A stretch of 64,000 nucleotides of DNA from Lacihabitans sp. LS3-19 (GTDB lineage Bacteria; Bacteroidota; Bacteroidia; Cytophagales; Spirosomataceae): assembly GCF_024343575.1 (NCBI RefSeq), contig NZ_RJUA01000002.1, positions 1 through 64,000 of the forward strand. Reading direction: 5' to 3'. The stretch's first letter is position 1. Each line of letters starts with the position of its first letter. Positions 52,729-61,718 of the stretch are shown piece after piece. A program made the translations under genes and the position numbers. Under the pieces are notes generated by a model. It saw nothing but the letters and a program-made list of their open reading frames with translations, was not told where the DNA came from and ran no database searches.

Positions 52729-54600
52729 TTATAATCCTCCAAAGAAAAATAGAATCCTCTGTACCCAAAATAAAACTTTTGTAGCGTATTTTGATGCTGC
52801 TTTGCTTGGGTCTTTGGCTGCTATACTGTTATTAATGATGTTTAAATCCATCCAATTGATGTTTTCAGGATCTAATTGAACGTATTTTATTCGTTTCTTA
52901 AACTTAAATTTTTTAGTTCTTTCCGTTCCTGACCAATCGAGCGTCGTGAATTTATTATCATCAAATACGACTTTTATTTGTGTAGGAAAGGTCATTTCGC
53001 CTAAGCGATTTACCACAAAACTACCAACGGGGGCTTGCTTACGAGGAGCGTTTGCCAATTCTTCAACAGCGTAATCGCAATCTGGAGATTCAAACAATAC
53101 TTGTTTAAAAAACCAATTTATGTCTTTGTATTTCGTATATTTTGAAGCTATCTCGTTTGCTACATTAACAAAGTCCTGAGGTTGAGGATGTTTGAATTTC
53201 CACCTTGCAAAATAAGTTTGCATGATTTTATCCATGTTGTTTTGACCAACTAACCCTTCCAAGGTCTTTAGCCATGTGGCGGTTTTTTGATATGTTAAAA
53301 CTCCATAAGTTCCGCCAGGATAGCTCCATGCATTTCGTCTGATTTCTGACACTTTCGGATTGTCCATACTTACATAACCTTGTCTTGAAGAAGCCATGTC
53401 ATGCAGTTTGAAACCAAAAATATTCGCTTGAATTCCATCATAATATTTCTGCATGATTTTACCTTCGAAATATTGCGTAAAGCCTTCGTCCATCCAAGAG
53501 TTTTCAAACTCGTTGCTGGCTACCATGCCCTGAAAATACTGATGAACAAACTCATGAATAGTTACAACTTCCTGAAATTTCCCCCATCGGCCTACTCCCC
53601 AATAACTTCCACAAGTGATAAGCGTTGGGTATTCCATGCCACCTGAGCCTGAACCCGATAAAGTTGGATCAATCAATGAAAGCGTGCTATGCGGGTACTT
53701 GCCAACATTTTTCTCCATGTAATCTATAGCAAATTTAGCTGACTCAAAATACCGATCGGCTTTGTCAAAATGCTCAGGCTGCATATAAGCCATTATTTTT
53801 ATGCCCTTATATTCTTCTTCTAGATATTTATAATGTGGTGAGGCTGTCCAAGCAAAGTCATGAACGTCAGTGGCAGAAAATTGATATGTTTTGGTTTGGT
53901 TTTTATTGTTTATTTCGGATTTTTTCTCACCGGAGCCAGCCACAATAAAGTCTTTCGGCACGGTAATGTTGACATTGTAAACACCAAAATCAGAGAAAAA
54001 CTCTGTGTGGGCATGAAACTGGTGACAATTCCATTTTCCATTTTCTTCTAAAACTCCAATTTTGGGAAACCACTGACCAACAAAAAAATAATCATCTGCT
54101 GCCCAACCAGTCCTTGCAAATATTTTAGGCAATTTGGACTTGAAACTCATGTCTAAAACTATGGTTTCTCCAGGTTTTACAGCCTTATTTAATTTAACTT
54201 TAAATACAGTTTTGTCGTATCGGTTCCAATCGTCTGGTTGAAAAAACTCAATTTTAGAGTATAGATTTTCTCCGTTTCTGATTTTGAAAGTACTCAAATA
54301 TATATTTCCAAAATTGGTAATTTTACTAGTATCCATTCTATCAGCTCTTAGCTGACCGCCAGATTCTTTGAAGAATGTAGAATTTTCATCCTTAAAGGCA
54401 TTGAGATACATGTGAAACTGTAATTCACTGACAGAAGTAGATGTGCTATTGGTCCATGTTATTGTTTGAGAGCCTAACAGTGTTTTTGTTTTCGGGTCAA
54501 GACTGACTTTTATGTCATAATTAGCAATCCTGTTCCTTTTTATGTTATTGGCAAAAGAGTTGGTTATAATAAGGAAAAAGAGTAAAAATTTAAATTTCAT
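52729..54600 (-). CDS. M1 family metallopeptidase, exported
   Basis: 623 residues with a signal peptide (KFKFLLFFLIITNSFA). The N-terminal beta-sandwich domain of M1 enzymes precedes the zinc site HEFVHQYF (about residue 349) with the third ligand Glu in SWMDEGFTQYFEG, and the GSGGMEYP substrate-recognition motif. It is a periplasmic or surface aminopeptidase. Its stop codon touches the right direct repeat. Confidence 0.9.
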   Translation of the reverse strand: MKFKFLLFFLIITNSFANNIKRNRIANYDIKVSLDPKTKTLLGSQTITWTNSTSTSVSELQFHMYLNAFKDENSTFFKESGGQLRADRMDTSKITNFGNIYLSTFKIRNGENLYSKIEFFQPDDWNRYDKTVFKVKLNKAVKPGETIVLDMSFKSKLPKIFARTGWAADDYFFVGQWFPKIGVLEENGKWNCHQFHAHTEFFSDFGVYNVNITVPKDFIVAGSGEKKSEINNKNQTKTYQFSATDVHDFAWTASPHYKYLEEEYKGIKIMAYMQPEHFDKADRYFESAKFAIDYMEKNVGKYPHSTLSLIDPTLSGSGSGGMEYPTLITCGSYWGVGRWGKFQEVVTIHEFVHQYFQGMVASNEFENSWMDEGFTQYFEGKIMQKYYDGIQANIFGFKLHDMASSRQGYVSMDNPKVSEIRRNAWSYPGGTYGVLTYQKTATWLKTLEGLVGQNNMDKIMQTYFARWKFKHPQPQDFVNVANEIASKYTKYKDINWFFKQVLFESPDCDYAVEELANAPRKQAPVGSFVVNRLGEMTFPTQIKVVFDDNKFTTLDWSGTERTKKFKFKKRIKYVQLDPENINWMDLNIINNSIAAKDPSKAASKYATKVLFWVQRILFFFGGL

Positions 54601-54728
54601 TCAAACGAAGTATTGTTATATTTTAGGAATATTTTTTTAAATGATATAAGGTTAATCTTTATTAAAATCTTTAATTATGTTTTTTGTAACACTAACAAGA
54701 ACCAAATGGAATTTATATTTAATGTAAC

Positions 54729-54923
54729 TTAATGCTTAGGGCAATCACAATACCTTTTTCCTTGGATTAATTTTTTTAATCTATGTTTTTTTACCTTATA
54801 TCTACCTTGCTTGTTTTTTCGTGGCTTATCCACTTTTTGCATATTTTGCTTTACTAAATTCTCGTTTGCAAAGTTTTCAAAAGGAACTAATAAAATAAGG
54901 AACAAAATTATTTTTAAATACAT
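54729..54923 (-). CDS. small secreted basic protein with a C-D-C-P tail
   Basis: 64 residues: a signal peptide (LKIILFLILLVPFENFA), then a strongly basic stretch (KKHRLKKLIQGKR) and the ending YCDCPKH. This composition is familiar from small Bacteroidetes exported proteins of unknown role. Confidence 0.55.
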   Translation of the reverse strand: MYLKIILFLILLVPFENFANENLVKQNMQKVDKPRKNKQGRYKVKKHRLKKLIQGKRYCDCPKH

Positions 54924-54962
54924 AAGTCTAATTGCTTTTCTATTTCAACGTAGAATCCTAGT

Positions 54963-55256
54963 TTATAGTTTATCCAAAGATACTAAAGTATATGCTGAAG
55001 GTTTGCCTTTAAAGTGAATTTTAGTATTTTCCCAAACATAATTAAATAAATCAGAATTTCTATAATTTTCAAGATCTTCTTCGGAATTCCAATGAGAATG
55101 TGTCATTATCACAGATGGATTTTCTTTTTCTTGTAAAAACTCAACCATTTTACAGCCTGGAAAATTTCTGATTTTCTGCTTGTTTGGTTCCAAGAAATCA
55201 AAAAAAGTTTTAAGCTCTTCTTCTTTAAAAGTCATTTTTACTATTCTTACAATCAT
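54963..55256 (-). CDS. antibiotic biosynthesis monooxygenase (ABM) domain protein
   Basis: 97 residues of the dimeric ferredoxin-like ABM fold (MIVRIVKMTF start, FPGCKMVEFLQ, SHWNSEEDLENYRNSDLF). Members act as small monooxygenases or isomerases on quinones and similar compounds; substrate unknown. It lies one base downstream of the YedK/HMCES gene on the same strand, so co-transcription is likely. Confidence 0.8.
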   Translation of the reverse strand: MIVRIVKMTFKEEELKTFFDFLEPNKQKIRNFPGCKMVEFLQEKENPSVIMTHSHWNSEEDLENYRNSDLFNYVWENTKIHFKGKPSAYTLVSLDKL

Positions 55257-55257
55257 A

Positions 55258-55959
55258 TCAAAAAAGGCTTAGTTGTTCTTGGATTTCAATAATTTGTGGT
55301 TTGTTTACCCCTTCAGAATTATGGTTTTTGCCTGATATTATGTTCCCTATGGTATAAGCTTTCATTAGTTTTTCATCAAAAGGTTTTTGTAAAATTTCGT
55401 TTTGAATTTCATTGTTCATCCAAGCATTTTCATGCTCTGGCGAAAGGATTACTGGCATTCGTTTTTTAGTATTATGAATTTTTTCCATTAGTGGATTTGC
55501 CTCAGTTGTTAATATGGAAAAGGTGTTTCGAAGTAACCCTTTTTCATCAACCCAAGTGTCATAAATTCCTGCCAAAGAAAATATCGGGCTTTCAGGCAAA
55601 TATATAAAGTAAGGGATTTTCTTGCTGCCTATAGTTTGCCATTCATAAAAACCTGTGGAAGGAACTATGCAACGTTTTGTATTTTTAAAAGATGCTTTCT
55701 CATTAATAGTTTCTATTCTAGCGTTTAATGTTTTGGTTTTAATTTCATTGGCGTCTTGAGGTGATTTTACCCAGTTTGGTATTAATCCCCAATTCATAGT
55801 TTCTATTTCCTGATAAAATGAGCTAACAATAGGCCAAACCAAAAACTCAAATGCATTCGCATGAAAAATTGGATTAAAAGTTGCAGATTCTTTTAGTTTT
55901 TTATTGTATTTCTTCTCTAGACTTTGTTTGTCAGTATTTATAGAGTTATGAAAACACAT
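55258..55959 (-). CDS. SOS response-associated peptidase (YedK/HMCES family)
   Basis: 233 residues. The catalytic Cys2 follows the start Met (MCFH); LNARIET and PSTGFYEW are present, and an active-site His/Arg region is near KKRMPVIL. Proteins of this family form a covalent DNA-protein crosslink with abasic sites in single-stranded DNA, protecting them during replication. Confidence 0.9.
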   Translation of the reverse strand: MCFHNSINTDKQSLEKKYNKKLKESATFNPIFHANAFEFLVWPIVSSFYQEIETMNWGLIPNWVKSPQDANEIKTKTLNARIETINEKASFKNTKRCIVPSTGFYEWQTIGSKKIPYFIYLPESPIFSLAGIYDTWVDEKGLLRNTFSILTTEANPLMEKIHNTKKRMPVILSPEHENAWMNNEIQNEILQKPFDEKLMKAYTIGNIISGKNHNSEGVNKPQIIEIQEQLSLF

Positions 55960-56060
55960 TTTTAACTTTTTTTAAGACCTAAAAATAAGTGATGTGCAAA
56001 AAAGATGCAACCTTCGTGAAAAATATTTGTCTATAGAACATTAATAATTAAAATAATAAG

Positions 56061-56819
56061 ATGAAAAAAATAGTATTCTTGAGCTTTGCCTCATTTATGT
56101 TTTTTGGAGCTATAGCTCAGAAAGAAGTTAGAAAAGAGATAATAACTGAGGTTATTGATTCTGATAAACCCGGAAAAAAGATGGTGAGAATCGAAAAAAA
56201 CATCAACGGGAAAGTCGAAGTGACCGAAAAAGAGATTGATGTGAAAGATGGTGATACCAATGTGATGATTTTGGATGAACAATTAGACACTGTAATTGTG
56301 GATCAAAAGGGTGGGAAAAGAGCTAAAGTGATTATTAAAAGTGGTGATGATGAGGATTTTGAATGGTACGAAGAAGGCAATGATATGGATAGTGGAGATA
56401 GGCATGTGAGAATAAGAAAGTCATTTCCAAACAATAGGGTGCAAGAGTTTAATTTTGAAATGGATAGGTTATCTGACCATTTGGCAGAGATTCCCTATCG
56501 AATGAGAACGGTGAAGCCGTATTTTTTTGATGACAAAGTTAAAAATGCATTTGAACCTTCTACTGTCCGAGGACTTGATGTATTCACAAATAAGCCTGAA
56601 ACCAATGTGCTGAATATTAGATTTTTTGCACCTAAAGCTGGTGATGTAAATATTACAGTTTTAGATTTACAAGGAAATGTAAAAGCCAAAGAAGAAGCAA
56701 AAAACTTTGAAGGAGAATATGTAGGTCAAGTAAAATTAAATAAAAACCTTAAAGGAACATTTTTTGTGATTGTTTCACAAGGAGAAGATGGAGTAACACG
56801 TAAAGTGAAGATTGACTGA
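56061..56819 (+). CDS. secreted protein with C-terminal type IX sorting domain
   Basis: 252 residues. A signal peptide (VFLSFASFMFFGAIA) is followed by an acidic, charged region (about 20-170), then the Por-type T9SS C-terminal domain (about 175-252: NVLNIRFF, NITVLDLQGNV, LKGTFFVIVSQ and the final TRKVKID). It should be exported to the outer membrane or surface. No enzymatic domain is seen. Confidence 0.8.
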   Translation: MKKIVFLSFASFMFFGAIAQKEVRKEIITEVIDSDKPGKKMVRIEKNINGKVEVTEKEIDVKDGDTNVMILDEQLDTVIVDQKGGKRAKVIIKSGDDEDFEWYEEGNDMDSGDRHVRIRKSFPNNRVQEFNFEMDRLSDHLAEIPYRMRTVKPYFFDDKVKNAFEPSTVRGLDVFTNKPETNVLNIRFFAPKAGDVNITVLDLQGNVKAKEEAKNFEGEYVGQVKLNKNLKGTFFVIVSQGEDGVTRKVKID

Positions 56820-56837
56820 TTTATTGTTATATACTAG

Positions 56838-56874
56838 AAACCTCATTTGTGTAAGCATTTGAGGTTTTTTTTTT
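56838..56874 (+). terminator. terminator of the T9SS cargo gene
   Basis: Stem AAACCTCA/TGAGGTTT with a long loop and a run of T residues, 18 bp past the stop. Confidence 0.75.
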
Positions 56875-57041
56875 GGAATAGATTTTATTTATTGAATATT
56901 TTATCTATATAATAATTATTAATTATTTTGAATTTACTGGAAATTTAATAATTATTATTTTGATAATACTTACTGTATGATTTGTAATTATAATTAGTTT
57001 TATAATTATAATATTTTCAATAATATTTGAAATTTTTGTAA

Positions 57042-57078
57042 ATTTTAAAACCCAATCGTTTGATTGGGTTTTAAAATG
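57042..57078 (-). terminator. terminator of the LEA-like protein gene
   Basis: A ~16-bp stem built on AAAACCCAATC/GATTGGGTTTT with loop GTTT, directly after the stop codon at 57079. Confidence 0.8.
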
Positions 57079-57627
57079 TTATTTTCCGAACAATCTCGAG
57101 AAAAATCCTTTTGCTTTTTGAGCTACTTGTTGCACAGCTTCTTCAGCTTCACCAGCCAATTCGCTTGCTTTTTCTTTTGCCTTGTTCAAAGCTTCTTCAG
57201 CGTCTTCTTTCAAATCGTCCAATTTCTCAGAGGCTTCGTTTTTGAAATCAGCAATACTTTCAGAGTTTACCATTTCAGTTACTTTAGATTTAGCTGAATT
57301 AAAAGCTTCAGTTGCCTCACCTGCCAAGTTTCCTGCCATTGCTTTCACGTCTGCAATTTTCTCTGCTGCTTCAGCTTTCAACTTGTCTGCATCAATCATA
57401 TCTGAAACTTTATCTTTAGCAGCATTAAATGCCTCAGCTGCTTCTCCAGCAAGTTCAGTTGCTTTGGCTTTGGCATCAGCCAATGTCTCAGCTGTACCTT
57501 CAGTAAGATTTGATATCATTTCAGCTGCATCTTCTTTCACATCTGCTAGTTTCTCAGTAGCTGCATCTTTAGCTTTTGAAGCCATATCAGCTGCTTGATC
57601 CATCATATCTTTCTTATTCTCTTCCAT
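57079..57627 (-). CDS. Ala/Lys/Glu-rich LEA-like or apolipoprotein-like helical protein
   Basis: 182 residues almost wholly of amphipathic helix with repeating 11-mer-like blocks (AAEAFNAAKDKVSDM, ATEAFNSAKSKVTEM, EALNKAKEKASELAGEAEE). No signal peptide; the end is KGFFSRLFGK. Such proteins bind membranes or protect against desiccation. Long ORFs on the opposite strand here are composition artefacts. Confidence 0.75.
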   Translation of the reverse strand: MEENKKDMMDQAADMASKAKDAATEKLADVKEDAAEMISNLTEGTAETLADAKAKATELAGEAAEAFNAAKDKVSDMIDADKLKAEAAEKIADVKAMAGNLAGEATEAFNSAKSKVTEMVNSESIADFKNEASEKLDDLKEDAEEALNKAKEKASELAGEAEEAVQQVAQKAKGFFSRLFGK

Positions 57628-57671
57628 AATTATAAAAGTTTATTGTTTGTTTATTGCAAAATTAAATAAAA

Positions 57672-59171
57672 TCAAATTAAATATTTCAATCTAATGACCT
57701 CTTTTTCAGATAAAAAACGCCAGTTACCTCTTGGTAGGTCTTTTTTAGTTAAACCTGCATAGGTCGTTCTGTCAAGTTTAGTAACTTCATATCCAAGAGA
57801 TTCAAAAATCCTTCTTACTATTCGGTTTTTACCGCTATGGATTTCAATACCAACTACTTGTTTATCAGGAGTTATAATTGATAAATCATCAGCTTTTATA
57901 ATACCATCTTCAAGTTCTATTCCTTCTAGGATTTTGTCAAAATCTTCCTGTACGATCGGCTTGTCGATTTCTACCTGATATACTTTTCTCATATTATTAG
58001 ATGGATGAGAAAGTTTGTCTGCAAGTTCTCCATCATTGGTAACTAATAATAGTCCTGTCGTAGCTCTATCTAATCTTCCAACGGGATAAATACGCTCAGT
58101 GCAAGCATTTTTCAATAAATCCATCACAGTTTTTCTGCCTTCCGGATCATCTGTAGTTGTTAAAAAATCTTTTGGTTTATTTAGAAGTAGATATACTAAT
58201 TTTTCGCGGTTCAATATCTTTCTTCCGTATTTTACCACATCCGTTGGCTTTACTTGATAACCCATTTCGGTTATCTCTTTGCCATTTACGGTAATTTGGC
58301 CACTGGCTATAAACTCGTCAGCCTCTCTTCTTGAGCAAAGTCCGGCATTTGCCAGATACCTGTTAAGTCTAATGGTATAAGCATGTGTAGAAACACTTTC
58401 TACTTTTTGTTTTACTTTAGGAGGTAGTTTGCTTTTTAAAGCATCCTCGTCATAATTAGGTCTGATGGCAGCTTTTGAATTTTTTGTTCTACCGTAATTA
58501 GATTTAGTGATTTCTGGTTTTACAGGTTTGCTAAATTCACGTCTCTCATCTGAGCGTGGTTTGTCAAAACTTCTTTTTTCGAAAGGTCCTTTTTTGTCAT
58601 ATCCACCTTCCTTTGATTTGAAAGGATTTGATCCTTTGTATCCTTCTGAGGATCTACCAAAATCTTTTTTAGGAAAACTCTCATTTCTGTTGTCGGCTCT
58701 TTCGTCTTTTCTCGGAAATCTATCGTTTCTAAAGTCAGAATCTTTTTTTGCAAACCTTCCCGCATTGGCTTCAGGTCTACTATTTCCACCAGAATTATAC
58801 TCTCTTTTTGGAAATCTCTCCGAACTCCTTTCCAAACCTAAGGCTTTGAAGTCTTTTTTTACAAATCGGTTATCGGAGCTACCATCAGCTCTAGAATTTG
58901 TACTTGGGTTAAAATCTTTTTTAGGAAATCTATTATTTCCTTGACTTTCAGATCTTGAATAATTGCCTGGCTTTGAAACTCTAGAAGGGAATTTGCTTGA
59001 AGATGCCCCGCCTTCTTGCTTTTTATAACCGTCTTTACTAGCAAAAGGCTTGCTGAATGTCCTTTTATCAGGGTTAAATCCGCCTTCTTTTCTTTTGAAA
59101 TCAGGCTTGTTTGTCGAGTTTCTGCTCGAATTGTTCTCGCTACCGCGAGTTTCTGTTGTTCTTTTTCTCAT
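57672..59171 (-). CDS. RluB/RsuA-type pseudouridine synthase with low-complexity N-terminus
   Basis: About 499 residues from the ATG at 59171 (MRKRTTETRG). The first ~260 residues are Lys/Arg/Phe/Ser/Asp-rich with repeated FPKKDF-like units. An S4 RNA-binding domain (RLNRYLANAGLCSRREADEFI) and a catalytic domain with GRLDRATTGLLLVTNDGEL (catalytic Asp) follow. It likely modifies 23S or 16S rRNA. The disordered tail is typical of Bacteroidetes homologs and probably binds RNA. Confidence 0.88.
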   Translation of the reverse strand: MRKRTTETRGSENNSSRNSTNKPDFKRKEGGFNPDKRTFSKPFASKDGYKKQEGGASSSKFPSRVSKPGNYSRSESQGNNRFPKKDFNPSTNSRADGSSDNRFVKKDFKALGLERSSERFPKREYNSGGNSRPEANAGRFAKKDSDFRNDRFPRKDERADNRNESFPKKDFGRSSEGYKGSNPFKSKEGGYDKKGPFEKRSFDKPRSDERREFSKPVKPEITKSNYGRTKNSKAAIRPNYDEDALKSKLPPKVKQKVESVSTHAYTIRLNRYLANAGLCSRREADEFIASGQITVNGKEITEMGYQVKPTDVVKYGRKILNREKLVYLLLNKPKDFLTTTDDPEGRKTVMDLLKNACTERIYPVGRLDRATTGLLLVTNDGELADKLSHPSNNMRKVYQVEIDKPIVQEDFDKILEGIELEDGIIKADDLSIITPDKQVVGIEIHSGKNRIVRRIFESLGYEVTKLDRTTYAGLTKKDLPRGNWRFLSEKEVIRLKYLI

Positions 59172-59337
59172 TTTATGCAATATCACTACTGTAAATTTGC
59201 ACAAATGTAATCTAAACCTCTGATATAGTATTGTTTAGAAAGGTTTAATTATATTATATCTTGAATTTGGACATTTTGCCGTTTGTCAATCCAGACACCC
59301 AGTCTTAAATCAAACGCCTTGCTTTGTCCGAATTTTA

Positions 59338-59367
59338 TTTGCAGATATCTGTTGCTTTGTAGATTTG
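59338..59367 (+). promoter_or_regulatory. promoter of the SPFH-NfeD operon
   Basis: TTTG at 59338-59341 and TAGATTTG at 59360-59367, spacer 18 bp, 44 bp before the ATG. Confidence 0.65.
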
Positions 59368-59410
59368 TTAAGTTATTTTTAGAAATTAAATCAAATAAAC
59401 ACTTAAAAAA

Positions 59411-60322
59411 ATGTATTCAGTTATTGCCATTACTTTATTGATAGTTATTACGATAACTATGGTTGTGAAAGTTGTACCACAACAAAAAGCCTACATAGTG
59501 GAGCGATTAGGAAAGTTTAACGGCGTGCTTCAGCCTGGAATAAACTTTGTGGCTCCTTTTGTAGATAGAATAGCCTACAAACATGGACTGAAAGAACAAG
59601 CGTATGACATACACGAGCAAATATGTATTACGCGTGACAATGTGCAGGTGCGTGTAGATGGTGTAATATTTCTTCAGGTAGTTGATCCTCAAAAGGCATC
59701 TTACGGTATCAATGATTACGTATTTGCTGTGACTCAATTGGCCCAAACTACTATGCGTAGCGAAATTGGTAAAATAGATCTTGATAAGACATTTGTAGAA
59801 AGAATGGTTATCAATTTGGCTGTGGTGGCAGCTATTGACGAAGCTGCCATTGGCTGGGGTGTAAAGGTTTTGAGATACGAAATTAAGAACATTACACCTC
59901 CAACAACAGTATTGCAAGCAATGGAGAAACAAATGCAGGCGGAGAGAGAGAAACGTTCGGTGATTTTGGAATCTGAAGGTAAAAAACAATTTGCCATCAA
60001 CGTGGCCCAAGGTGAAAGAGAGCGTGTAGTTTTGGAGTCAGAGGCTCAGAAATTGCAACAAATAAATAAAGCTGAAGGTGAAGCTAACGCCATAAGAGCG
60101 GTAGCCGAGGCAACTGCTGATTCTATTAGACTAGTTGCAGATTCTATCCAGTCAAAAGGTGGAATGCAAGCGGTTCAACTTAAAGTGGCTGAGAACTATA
60201 TTGAGCAATTTGGCAAAATGGCCAAGGCTTCAAATACCATGATTTTGCCTTCAAACCTTGCGGATGTTTCGGGTATTATTGCCACAGCTATGAGTGTAAT
60301 CAAACAAGAAAATGCTAAATAA
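59411..60322 (+). CDS. SPFH/band 7 (stomatin-like, QmcA type) membrane protein
   Basis: 303 residues: an N-terminal membrane helix, the SPFH domain (VPQQKAYIVERLGKFNGVLQPG through LRYEIKNITPP), a coiled-coil segment (QMQAEREKRS to AEGEANAIRA) and a C-terminal oligomerisation part. It forms large membrane rings that organise proteases or lipids. The NfeD gene overlaps or directly follows it, a standard pair. Confidence 0.92.
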   Translation: MYSVIAITLLIVITITMVVKVVPQQKAYIVERLGKFNGVLQPGINFVAPFVDRIAYKHGLKEQAYDIHEQICITRDNVQVRVDGVIFLQVVDPQKASYGINDYVFAVTQLAQTTMRSEIGKIDLDKTFVERMVINLAVVAAIDEAAIGWGVKVLRYEIKNITPPTTVLQAMEKQMQAEREKRSVILESEGKKQFAINVAQGERERVVLESEAQKLQQINKAEGEANAIRAVAEATADSIRLVADSIQSKGGMQAVQLKVAENYIEQFGKMAKASNTMILPSNLADVSGIIATAMSVIKQENAK

Positions 60323-60749
60323 TATGGAACCAATGACTATGTGGGTAGTCTTAGGCGTAGGACTGCTAATTTTAGAGATTTTTACGACATCTTTTTATTC
60401 AATATTTTTTGGAATTGGAGCGTTAGTTACTGCCTTTTTGGTTTATTTAGGCGTGGCTGAGGATTTAACATCTCAAATTGTAATCTTTGCTTTAAGCTCA
60501 ATGGTAAGTCTTCTGTTTTTCAGAAAACGCATACTAGAATTATTTACAAAAAACAGTAAAGAATTTAAGGAAATAGTAGATGAATTTGCAAAGGTCTCAG
60601 TTGAAATTCCGGCCGAAGGCGAGGGGAAAGTATTCTACAGAGGCTCTGATTGGATAGCTTATCAAAAAGAAGGTAAATCCATAGCCTTGCATTCTAAAGT
60701 GTTGATAAAGAAGATAGACGGAATTAAATTGATTGTGGAGGCTGTGTAA
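60312..60749 (+). CDS. NfeD-like membrane protein
   Basis: 145 residues: membrane helices in the first ~75 (VVLGVGLLILEIFTTSF, SIFFGIGALVTAFLVYLG), then an OB-fold domain (GEGKVFYRGSDWIAYQKEG). The start may be ATG 60312 (overlapping the SPFH gene by 11 bp) or ATG 60324. NfeD proteins partner SPFH proteins. Confidence 0.88.
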   Translation: MLNNMEPMTMWVVLGVGLLILEIFTTSFYSIFFGIGALVTAFLVYLGVAEDLTSQIVIFALSSMVSLLFFRKRILELFTKNSKEFKEIVDEFAKVSVEIPAEGEGKVFYRGSDWIAYQKEGKSIALHSKVLIKKIDGIKLIVEAV

Positions 60750-60766
60750 AAATATTTATTTTTCAG

Positions 60767-60812
60767 AATGGTTATTATGATTAAAAAAGTCATAATGACC
60801 ATTTTTTATTTT
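60767..60812 (+). terminator. terminator of the SPFH-NfeD operon
   Basis: A 14-bp stem (AATGGTTATTATGA/TCATAATGACCATT) with a 9-base loop followed by TTTTTATTTT. Confidence 0.85.
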
Positions 60813-60819
60813 AAAGAAT

Positions 60820-61674
60820 ATGCAAAAAAAGACACTCTTGAATTATCAGTCAAGAAAGGTATTACTATCGTTCGTATTTCTTGCGGTTTTGGTATTGGTT
60901 TATGGTTTTATTGTAAATTTTCCAAGAATAAAGTCAGCGGTTTTAGGAGAAAAGATTGTTCCTAAAGTAAACAATATATCTTTTAATGGGTATCCCCCAA
61001 AACTTATCCCCCATGTTGGTTTTAGAGGGCAATGGGTTGAAAAAGAGAATTATGTGCTTTTTTATGATAATTCTATTATGCAAGCCAGATTAACTATACA
61101 TCAACTGGATGGGAAATTTACAAGAGGAAATGCCAACAGATATGGTATAAGGTTTTCAGAACCTGAGCTTATTGGTAGCGGAACAGCAGGCTATTCAGAT
61201 TTTTCAGGGTCAGGTTATGATAGAGGACACTTGGTGCCAGCAGGAGATTTTATTTGTTGTCAGGATTCTCTTGCGGAAACCTTCAGTATGAGCAATATAG
61301 CACCTTTTGACTCTGTATTAAATAGGCATGCTTGGGCAGATTTAGAGATAAAAGTAAGATCAACAGCGAGAAGGTTTGGCAAAGTTTACGTATTCACTGG
61401 ACCAATTTTTAGAAATAATCTAAGGTCTATTGGGGGGCAAAATGATGTGGCAGTACCAACAGATTTTTTTAAGTTGTTGGTTTTATTTAATAAAAATACC
61501 TATAAACCGCAGAGTTATATTGCATTTAGTTTACCGAATATTCCTATTTATAATTTCGATTTAGAAAAAAGTAGAATCAGTCTCCAAGAATTAGAGAAAT
61601 ATACAAACATTGATTTTTTTCCTGATCTGAGTGAAACTGAAGTGGATGCCTTAAAGATTTTGAACTTTAAATGA
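60820..61674 (+). CDS. DNA/RNA non-specific endonuclease (NUC1 family), membrane-anchored
   Basis: 284 residues. An N-terminal membrane helix (VLLSFVFLAVLVLVYGF) is followed by the ββα-metal nuclease domain with the catalytic DRGHLVPAGD motif and the SMSNIAPF and NRHAWADLE segments (metal-binding Asn). Probably periplasmic, degrading external nucleic acid. Confidence 0.9.
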   Translation: MQKKTLLNYQSRKVLLSFVFLAVLVLVYGFIVNFPRIKSAVLGEKIVPKVNNISFNGYPPKLIPHVGFRGQWVEKENYVLFYDNSIMQARLTIHQLDGKFTRGNANRYGIRFSEPELIGSGTAGYSDFSGSGYDRGHLVPAGDFICCQDSLAETFSMSNIAPFDSVLNRHAWADLEIKVRSTARRFGKVYVFTGPIFRNNLRSIGGQNDVAVPTDFFKLLVLFNKNTYKPQSYIAFSLPNIPIYNFDLEKSRISLQELEKYTNIDFFPDLSETEVDALKILNFK

Positions 61675-61718
61675 TTTAAATTCTTAAAGACTGTAGCATT
61701 TAATCGAATCTTAGGTAC

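Noticed and set aside
57182-57598. 138-codon ORF on the plus strand, Ser/Ala/Phe-rich
   Set aside because: Antisense shadow of the Ala/Lys/Glu-rich LEA-like gene; its composition simply mirrors that repeat sequence.
58507-58944. 145-codon ORF opposite the pseudouridine synthase tail
   Set aside because: Lies antisense to a low-complexity coding region, with no domain, promoter or homologous feel.
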